Source: Actinomadura rudentiformis (GTDB lineage Bacteria; Actinomycetota; Actinomycetes; Streptosporangiales; Streptosporangiaceae). Taken from it: a stretch of DNA of 64,000 bases. The notes beneath the pieces were generated by a model. The model did no database searches and was not told where the DNA came from. It worked only from the letters and a program-made list of their open reading frames with translations. The position numbers were made by a program, and so were the translations under genes. Numbering within the stretch: the first letter of the stretch is position 1; each line of letters opens with the position of its first letter. Positions 58,438 through 64,000 of this stretch are shown here, piece by piece. Location: NCBI RefSeq assembly GCF_008923185.1, contig NZ_WBMT01000031.1, positions 1-64,000 of the forward strand. Reading direction: 5' to 3'.

Positions 58438-59034
58438 ATGTCCTATCGCGTTCATGATGAGCGCCAGCGAGTCCTTCGCGTTCCGCCCGAGCGGGTCTGG
58501 GACCTGCTGAGCCGCATGGGAACCGACAACGATCCGGTCTACCCCTCCCTGTGGGGATGGGTCCGCTTCCCTGAGGGTCTGTACGAGGAAGCGCCGATGA
58601 TCCACGACACTGGGGCGGCGCTGGTCAACTGCAAGGTGACCGTTGTCACGCCTAACCGGGAGCTGCGCTTCGGCATGGAGCACGACCCTGACGACGGCCA
58701 CGGATTCGTCCTGGAGCCGGTGCGGGAGGGCACCCGGATACATCATGTGCTGGACGGCTCGTTCCCCAGCGTCATGCGGGTGGCATGGCCGCTGGTCGGC
58801 AAGGTGATTCACGGCGAGACCATCGAGGGAATCTTCGACAATCTTGAACGCGGTCTCACCGGCGAGATCGCCAGCCCGCGCCGCCGTCCCCGCAGAGCCC
58901 GGCTGCTGCGAGGCGTCGGCAGGAAGGCCGCCCGGCGTCGCCCGCCCGGAACGGGACGTCCTCCCGCTGCGGGACGCCCACCCGGAACGGGACGTCCTCC
59001 CGCTGCGGGACGCCGCGCCGGGGACCGCGAATGA
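58438..59034 (+). CDS. SRPBCC-family protein with a Pro-rich tail
   Basis: A 198-residue protein. Residues 1-145 form a helix-grip fold (RVLRVPPERVWDLLSRMGTD, FVLEPVREGTRIHHVLDGSF, VAWPLVGKVIHGETIEGIFD, NLERGL), the ligand-pocket fold of polyketide cyclases and START proteins. The last ~50 residues are a basic, Pro-rich tail with a 12-residue period (GRPPAAGRPPGT), encoded by a 36-bp repeat. GAGAGGAG precedes the ATG. The stop overlaps the methyltransferase start as ATGA. Confidence 0.75.
   Translation: MSYRVHDERQRVLRVPPERVWDLLSRMGTDNDPVYPSLWGWVRFPEGLYEEAPMIHDTGAALVNCKVTVVTPNRELRFGMEHDPDDGHGFVLEPVREGTRIHHVLDGSFPSVMRVAWPLVGKVIHGETIEGIFDNLERGLTGEIASPRRRPRRARLLRGVGRKAARRRPPGTGRPPAAGRPPGTGRPPAAGRRAGDRE
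58945..59014. repeat. 36-bp tandem repeat, two copies
   Basis: CCCGGAACGGGACGTCCTCC then CGCTGCGGGACGCC occurs at 58945-58978 and 58981-59014, identical and with a 36-base period. It encodes the GRPPAAGR tail of the SRPBCC protein; the period is a multiple of three. Confidence 0.95.
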
Positions 59035-59681
59035 TGAGGGCGGACGCCTGGAGTGGCGCCGCGGTCTACTCTCGCGCCGTGCTAAGCGGTTACGACATGG
59101 GGGTGCTCGGCGTGGTCTGCAGGCTGGTCTGGCGGTGCCCACCGGAGGTCATGCTGGCCCAGTACGAACGCAACGTCGGACCCCGGCATCTGGAACTCGG
59201 CCCAGGCACCGGCTACTTCCTCGACAACTGCGAACAGGCCGCCGGGTCACGCATCAGCCTCGTCGACCTGAACCCCACCGTCTTGGCCACGGCGAGCCGG
59301 AGGCTGGCCCGCCACAAACCGGACACGCACCTGCGGAACGTCCTGGAACCCTTGAACCTCGGCGACGCGCGCTTCGACTCGGCAGGGCTCAACCTGTTGC
59401 TCCACTGCGTTCCAGGCGCCATCTCGGAAAAGGCCGTGATCTTCGACCGGGTGCTTCCGTACCTGGGAGAAGGGGCGCGCGTATTCGGGAGCACCGTCCT
59501 TGCCCGCGGTGTGCGCCACACCCCGTCCTCCACGTTGGCCGCCCGCCTGCTCAACGCCCGCAACGTCTTTCACAATGTCGACGACACAGCCGCCGACCTG
59601 GAGGCCGAACTGGGACGGCGCTTCGCCTTCCACCGGATCGCCGTCCAAGGCTCGGTGGCCCTGTTCGAAGCCCGCATCTGA
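59031..59681 (+). CDS. Class I SAM-dependent methyltransferase
   Basis: A 216-residue methyltransferase. Motif I is PRHLELGPGTGYFLDNC, motif II SLVDLNPTVLATASRRL (acidic residue for SAM ribose), motif III-like FDSAGLNLLLHCVPGAI, and ARVFGSTVLARGVRHTPSST follows. The small size and ELGPGTG match phospholipid- or small-molecule methyltransferases of actinomycetes. Start is one of two adjacent ATGs overlapping the SRPBCC stop. With the DUF2867 and SRPBCC genes it forms an apparent operon acting on an unknown hydrophobic molecule. Confidence 0.85.
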   Translation: MMRADAWSGAAVYSRAVLSGYDMGVLGVVCRLVWRCPPEVMLAQYERNVGPRHLELGPGTGYFLDNCEQAAGSRISLVDLNPTVLATASRRLARHKPDTHLRNVLEPLNLGDARFDSAGLNLLLHCVPGAISEKAVIFDRVLPYLGEGARVFGSTVLARGVRHTPSSTLAARLLNARNVFHNVDDTAADLEAELGRRFAFHRIAVQGSVALFEARI

Positions 59682-59721
59682 CCGCCGCGACGGGCTCGGT
59701 GGGCTGGTCGGCCCGTTCCTT

Positions 59722-61017
59722 CTATAGGTAGCGCAGCCACAGGTACGGCGTGGCGAGGGCGACGGTGACGAATGTGACTACCAGGCCGTATTTGGTGAAT
59801 TGCCAGAAGCTGATGGGGGTGCCGTTGCGGGCGGCGATGCCCAGGACGACGACGTTGGCGCTGGCGCCGACGGCGGTGGCGTTGCCGCCCAGGTCGGCGC
59901 CGAGTGCGAGGGCCCACCACAGGACTTGGGCCTTGTCGTTGCCGCCGTTCTGCTGGACGAGGTCGGCGACGATCGGGCTCATGGTGGCGACGTAGGGGAT
60001 GTTGTCCACGACCGCCGACAGTCCGGCTGACGCCCACAGCAGCAGCATCGTGGCCAAGCCCAGACGGCCCTCGGTGGCGTCGGCGGCGGCTTGGGAGATC
60101 TTGGAGATGACGCCGGTTTCGACCAGGCCTCCGACCATGACGAACAGGCCGGCGAAGAACACCAGGGTCGGCCATTCGACCTCTTCCAGTGCCTGTTCGG
60201 TGGTGACCTTGGTGGCGGCGACCAGCAGCCCGGCGCCCAGCAGCGCCACCACCGAGGGTTCGTAGTGCAGCACCGGGTGCAGCACGAACGCCGCCACCAC
60301 CACCCCGAGGACGAGCAGGCATTGGACCAGCAGCCGCCGGTCGGTGATGGCCTCGCGCTCCTCCAGCGTCATGATCTCTTCAGCCAGTGCCGGGTCGTAG
60401 GTGAACGCTGAGCGGAACAGCCAGCGGCACATCAGGCAGAAGACCGCGATGAGCACGATGACGAGCGGCGCCAGATGGATCAGGAAGTCGTTGAACGACA
60501 GGTCGCCGCGGCTGGGGGCGGCGATGATGATGTTGGGCGGGTCGCCGACCAGGGTGGCGGTGCCGCCGATGTTGGACGCCATCACCTCGGCGATCAGGTA
60601 GGGCGCCACTTTGAGGTTGAGGCGTTCGCAGACCAGGAAGGTGACGGGTGCGATCAGCAGGACGGTGGTGACGTTGTCCAGCAGTGCCGAGGCGACCGCG
60701 GTGATGACCACGAGCATCACCATGAGCCGGTAGGGCTTGCCGCGGGCTCGTTTGGCCGCCCAGATCGCCAGGTACTCGAAGACGCCGGTCTGCCGCAGCA
60801 CCGAGACGATCACCATCATGCCCAGCAGCAGGAAGATGACGTTCCACTCGATCCCCGATTCCTCGGAGAAGAAGGCGTTCTCGGCGTCGGTGATGTGGAA
60901 GAGCAGCATCAGCGCCGCTCCACCCAGCGCGACCTTCGTCCGGTCGATCTTCTCGGACGCGATCAAGGCATAAGCGGTCACAAAGATCGCGATGGCGAGG
61001 GTGGCAGCCAAGAACAC
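59722..61017 (-). CDS. ArsB/NhaD-type ion transporter
   Basis: A 431-residue, about 11-helix transporter of the IT superfamily (ArsB/NhaD/SLC13). Family marks are FLLLGMMVIVSVLRQTGVFE, LLDNVTTVLLIAPVTFLVCE and the repeated binding motif GGTATLVGDPPNIIIAAPS, mirrored in the second half by SAVVDNIPYVATMSPIVAD and GADLGGNATAVGASANVVVL. The substrate could be Na+/H+, arsenite or an organic anion; the Asp-Asn pairs favour Na+/H+ exchange, but this is inference. The start is GTG at 61017, or TTG two codons on; AGGAG overlaps the GTG. Confidence 0.85.
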   Translation of the reverse strand: MFLAATLAIAIFVTAYALIASEKIDRTKVALGGAALMLLFHITDAENAFFSEESGIEWNVIFLLLGMMVIVSVLRQTGVFEYLAIWAAKRARGKPYRLMVMLVVITAVASALLDNVTTVLLIAPVTFLVCERLNLKVAPYLIAEVMASNIGGTATLVGDPPNIIIAAPSRGDLSFNDFLIHLAPLVIVLIAVFCLMCRWLFRSAFTYDPALAEEIMTLEEREAITDRRLLVQCLLVLGVVVAAFVLHPVLHYEPSVVALLGAGLLVAATKVTTEQALEEVEWPTLVFFAGLFVMVGGLVETGVISKISQAAADATEGRLGLATMLLLWASAGLSAVVDNIPYVATMSPIVADLVQQNGGNDKAQVLWWALALGADLGGNATAVGASANVVVLGIAARNGTPISFWQFTKYGLVVTFVTVALATPYLWLRYL

Positions 61018-61092
61018 TCCTGTCAGAACGGATTGCGCAGAAGATCGCCGATCAGCCTTCGGGTGCGCCTGCCACCACGCTAGTTCGATCGA

Positions 61093-62343
61093 TCACTGAG
61101 AGTTCTCATCGGGGGTGGGCTGTGGGGCCGGGCCGGGACGGCGGACCAGGGTGCGTGCCTTCCCGTACCAGGCGGGCACCTCGTGTTCGTCGTCGAACCC
61201 GCGGGCCACGACGACGTCGGTCGAGGAGTGCGCCAGGATCGACAGCACGATGGTCACCGCAACCAGGTGGAAGATCTCATCGGCCGCGGGGATGCCCGAT
61301 TCCAGCACGAGCAGTCCGTACACGACCGAGGCGAAACCCTTGGGCCCGAACCACATGGCCGCGCCCTGCTCCCGTGCGCTCAGCCCGGACCGCAGGAACG
61401 ACACCCACAGCGCGACCGGCCTGGCGAGCACCAATGCCAGCACTGCGAACACCCAGCCCGACACACTGACCTCGCCCAGGAACGCCGGCGAGATCAGCGC
61501 CCCGAACACCAGCAGCGCGGCGAGCTTGAGCAGCTCGGCGACCAGCTCACCGAACTCCGAGAAGGCCTTGCTGTGCTGGTCTCCGATGGTCGCGACGGTG
61601 ATGCCGGCGGCGAACGCGGCCAAAAACAGGTTGCCGTGGGTGGCCTTGCCGAGTCCCAGGACGAGCAGGCCGATCGCCACCGCGTTCAGCGGCTCGTACT
61701 TGGGTGAGATCGCGAACAGCCGGGTGCGCTCCAGCATGATCGCGGCCCACGGCACCGCCACTCCGATCACCAGACCCAGCGCCAGCTCGCTGCCCAGTTC
61801 CCCCAGATGCAGATCGTCGCTGCCTTTGGCGATCGCCAGGAACAGCACGACGAACGGCAGGATCAGGCCGTCGTTCACCCCGGACTCGACGTTCAGCAGG
61901 TGCCGCAGCCGCGGCGGCACCCGGTCGTTGCCCACCAGCGCGGCGGCGAACACCGGATCGGTCGGCGTCAGGATCGCCGCGACCAGCAGCGACTCCACCA
62001 CGCCGAGCCCGGCCACGTAGTAGGCCAGCAACGCCGTCACGCCCAGAGTGAGCGGCAGACCCCAGCCCAGCGCCCGTCCGGGCAGCCGCCAGGCGGACCG
62101 CAGATCCTTCCAGCCGGCGTGCATGCCGTCGGCGAACAACACCGCGAACAACGCCAGCTCCGCGAGCCCCGCGACCAGCGAGTCACCCGGGCTCAGCGAC
62201 AGCACCCCGGTGACGCCGTCCCCGAGCACGAAACCGCCCACCAGGAACAGCGCGGCCGTGGACAGCATGGTGCGATTGGCCAGATTGGACAGCAGGACCG
62301 CGAGCAGCAGCAGCCCGGCGAACGCCAGCAACAAGGGTGTCAT
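61093..62343 (-). CDS. CPA1-type cation:proton antiporter (NhaP-like)
   Basis: A 416-residue, about 12-helix antiporter. It opens LLLAFAGLLLLAVLLSNLAN, shows the unwound-helix motif AILTPTDPVFAAALVGNDRV PPRLRHLLNVESGVNDGLIL with the CPA1 ND pair (VNDG), and SAREQGAAMWFGPKGFASVV. A soluble Pro-rich tail ends the chain. Na+/H+ or K+/H+ exchange is typical. It precedes the ArsB/NhaD-like transporter by 75 bases on the same strand; together they would serve salt or pH stress. GAAGAG lies upstream of the ATG. Confidence 0.88.
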   Translation of the reverse strand: MTPLLLAFAGLLLLAVLLSNLANRTMLSTAALFLVGGFVLGDGVTGVLSLSPGDSLVAGLAELALFAVLFADGMHAGWKDLRSAWRLPGRALGWGLPLTLGVTALLAYYVAGLGVVESLLVAAILTPTDPVFAAALVGNDRVPPRLRHLLNVESGVNDGLILPFVVLFLAIAKGSDDLHLGELGSELALGLVIGVAVPWAAIMLERTRLFAISPKYEPLNAVAIGLLVLGLGKATHGNLFLAAFAAGITVATIGDQHSKAFSEFGELVAELLKLAALLVFGALISPAFLGEVSVSGWVFAVLALVLARPVALWVSFLRSGLSAREQGAAMWFGPKGFASVVYGLLVLESGIPAADEIFHLVAVTIVLSILAHSSTDVVVARGFDDEHEVPAWYGKARTLVRRPGPAPQPTPDENSQ

Positions 62344-62654
62344 GGATCTCTTCGGGATCGATCGGCTAGGGACCTGCCGACCAGACTTCCCGGCTCACCT
62401 GTCCATGACCTTAACGAGATTCTCACGCCGTTTCCACACGTCAGCTTCGCGGTCAGCCATCCCATGATCACCAGTCTGGGTCGGCGCCGGGAAGGTGCGC
62501 GCGCACGAACTGGCCGTCGGCCACCCGACCGTGACCCTGAACGGCAGTGCGCTTGAGGCCGCCCCGCTGCCGGCCGAACACCGGCTCCCGGGACTGATCG
62601 TCGTGGACGGCAGATGATGTCCATCGCGTGGGACCTTGTCGCGAGACTGGGCCG
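62344..62654. other. Intergenic region with a beta-rich coding scrap
   Basis: A plus-strand frame at 62495-62617 reads VRAHELAVGHPTVTLNGSAL then LPAEHRLPGLIVVDGR and stops, a plausible C-terminal tail of a larger protein whose start is gone. The family is not recognised. The rest is promoter sequence for the flanking minus-strand genes. Confidence 0.35.
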
Positions 62655-63551
62655 TCATCGTTCCTCCTGGGAATCACCAGTGATCCAGTTCCAGCTGGTG
62701 ATCGTGGTGCGCATCAGACGGGCGGCGGTCGGCAGACGGCTGTCGGTGCTCCAGAACAGGGTGAGCCTGCGGCGGCAGTCGGGGTGGTCGACGGCGATCC
62801 AGGCGACGGGGGCACGGGCGGCGATGCGTCGGGCGATGGCGGGGACGAGGCCGATGCCGAGTCCGGCGCTGATCAGCTCCGCGATGGCCGCGGGCTCGTC
62901 ACCCTCGCAGACGATCTTCGGAACCAGGTCCCTTTCGGCGAAGAGCCGATCGAGAAGCCGGCGTTGCCAGTGCCCCTTGCGGGCGGTGATGAACGGCTGG
63001 CCGGCGAGCTCGTCGACGCTCACCGAGGTGCGGCCCGCCAGCGGGTGGTCGAGCGGCGTGGCCAGCCACACCGCCTCATCGGACAGCTGGACCGCCTCCA
63101 CCTCCTCGGCCCGGATCGGCTGTGACGCGACGCAGAGGTCGATGTCCTGGGCGCGCAGGCGCCGGGCCATCTCCTCGGCCGGCATCTGGTGCAGTTCGAT
63201 CTCGACGGAGGGATGGGCCCGCTTGAACGCCGCGAGCGGTCCGGTGAGCGCGAGAAAGGTCTCTGACGCCAGCCTCACGGAGCCGAACCCCTCACCGGCC
63301 GCCTCGGCGACGGCTCGTCGCCCCGCGTCCAGTTCGCCGAGGGAACGTTCGACGTGACCGCGGAAGAGCTTTCCGGTGTCGTTCAGCCGGAGCCGGCCGG
63401 CCCGGTCGAACAGCGGTGTGCCGAGCTCGCTCTCCAGCCGGGCGATGGTGCGGCTCAGGGACGGCTGGGCGATGTGGAGTTCGTCGGCCGCGCGGCTGAG
63501 GTGCTCCAGCCGCGCCACCACGAGGAACTGCCTGAGCGTGTTCAGGTCCAT
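62655..63551 (-). CDS. LysR-family transcriptional regulator
   Basis: A 298-residue LTTR: LNTLRQFLVVARLEHLSRAA, DELHIAQPSLSRTIARLESE, LGTPLFDRAGRLRLNDTGKL for the HTH and linker, then the effector domain FGSVRLASETFLALTGPLAA, DIDLCVASQPIRAEEVEAVQ and ELISAGLGIGLVPAIARRIA. The ATG at 63551 gives the canonical MDLNTLRQF start. It is divergent from a membrane-protein gene 132 bases away; the AT-rich stretch at about 63590-63640 between them is the likely promoter and operator. Confidence 0.93.
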   Translation of the reverse strand: MDLNTLRQFLVVARLEHLSRAADELHIAQPSLSRTIARLESELGTPLFDRAGRLRLNDTGKLFRGHVERSLGELDAGRRAVAEAAGEGFGSVRLASETFLALTGPLAAFKRAHPSVEIELHQMPAEEMARRLRAQDIDLCVASQPIRAEEVEAVQLSDEAVWLATPLDHPLAGRTSVSVDELAGQPFITARKGHWQRRLLDRLFAERDLVPKIVCEGDEPAAIAELISAGLGIGLVPAIARRIAARAPVAWIAVDHPDCRRRLTLFWSTDSRLPTAARLMRTTITSWNWITGDSQEER

Positions 63552-63683
63552 GGCCCTCTCACCCCTCACTCGTCATGCCCCGGACATCATAGCGTCATAG
63601 CAATATTGATCTTAGACAGAATAACGCCAGAGTCATAACGTCGTGGCTGATCGCGAATCGAGACAGAGTGAGGAGGGCGTTCC

Positions 63684-64000
63684 ATGGTCACCGCAGCCGA
63701 CAAGATCCGCCCGGCCATTCCGGCCAGATCCGATGTCGCGTGTCGGACGACGCCCTCTGGGTGGGCATTGCGGGCCGTCGTCAGCGCGCACGTAGTTGCG
63801 ATCTTCGGTCAGCCGGTGTTCGCCGGCGTGTTCCTGAGCGGCGACTACGAGGGGCTGCGCCTGCATGAGGCAGGCGCCAACGTCACCACCTCCGTCGGCT
63901 ACGTGCAGCTGATCGTGGCAATCGTTGTCTGGGTTCGGCTGCGCCGGGTCTCCCCGTTGCTCGGCACGTTGGCCTTGGTGGCGGCTGAGACGGTCCAGTA
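63684..64000 (+). CDS. Membrane protein, 3' end outside window
   Basis: The first 105 residues of a membrane protein. After a short cytoplasmic start come two hydrophobic segments, VVSAHVVAIFGQPVFAGVFL and VGYVQLIVAIVVWVRLRRVS, and the beginning of a third (LLGTLALVAAETVQ). GGAGGG lies eight bases before the ATG. The layout (small loop with SGDYEGLRLHEAGANVTT) is like four-helix heme or DoxX-type membrane proteins, but the fragment is too short to assign. It is probably regulated by the divergent LysR protein. Confidence 0.7.
   Translation, partial: MVTAADKIRPAIPARSDVACRTTPSGWALRAVVSAHVVAIFGQPVFAGVFLSGDYEGLRLHEAGANVTTSVGYVQLIVAIVVWVRLRRVSPLLGTLALVAAETVQ

Overview
The window is a stretch of chromosome from a high-GC actinomycete. 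The signs are overwhelmingly G/C third positions, frequent GTG starts, ATGA/GTGA gene overlaps, mycothiol-dependent isomerase-type proteins, DUF6069- and DUF6461-like proteins, an NB-ARC fragment of the SARP/AfsR kind, and many one-component regulators (HxlR, MarR, LysR, TetR, Lrp, XRE, AraC). The families point to Streptosporangiales or a relative; this is inference, as no rRNA or complete tRNA gene is present. The window reads as accessory chromosome: short two- to four-gene modules, many with a divergent local regulator, separated by decayed genes.

Layout. 0-4 kb: the end of an SDR gene, an MFS scrap, and an acyl-CoA ligase/MFS pair. 4-5.2 kb: debris ending in the 3' half of a tRNA-Gly, the usual footprint of an integrase attachment site. 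5.2-10.7 kb: a methyltransferase divergent from a stand-alone YcaO cyclodehydratase, preceded by a 39-residue peptide gene and followed by an ABC exporter and a truncated TROVE protein. This is the best candidate for an undescribed system, a possible RiPP locus. 11-16.4 kb: a SpoIIE-type phosphatase, a VOC protein, and a three-gene drug-efflux ABC operon divergent from an HxlR regulator over a long dyad operator. 16.5-21.8 kb: NB-ARC and tyrosine-recombinase debris, a LysE exporter, a DUF6461 protein, half an MFS gene, a mycothiol-type isomerase and a fragment carrying an amyloid-signalling-like motif. 21.8-22.9 kb: MarR and DUF6069 genes flanking a perfect operator.

23.3-28.3 kb: a sulfur-handling island with a cysteine desulfurase, an ArsR-rhodanese fusion, a DsrE remnant, an operator, an MBL-rhodanese-rhodanese protein and an MFS transporter. 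28.3-34.4 kb: a graveyard (TetR, molybdopterin dehydrogenase, IS256 transposase, methyltransferase and flavin disulfide reductase remnants) in which two alpha/beta hydrolases and a LysR gene survive; their control region occurs twice. 34.4-40.7 kb: membrane and YqeB-like fragments, an XRE regulator, a frameshifted SDR, and an MFS efflux gene behind two mini-ORFs and an intrinsic terminator that look like an attenuator. 40.2-44.5 kb: an Lrp regulator, an M20 amidohydrolase translationally coupled to an alpha-oxoamine synthase, and an AraC regulator.

45-53.3 kb: a headless GlxA protein, an SDR divergent from TetR with a mycothiol-type isomerase, hypothetical proteins, a TPR/retropepsin-like exported protein with an altered catalytic Asp, and a small secreted protein. 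54-57 kb: a two-component system (membrane histidine kinase and NarL-type regulator). 57.3-59.7 kb: an ABM-fold protein and a DUF2867/SRPBCC/methyltransferase run. 59.7-62.3 kb: two ion antiporters. 62.6-64 kb: a LysR gene divergent from a membrane-protein gene cut by the window edge.
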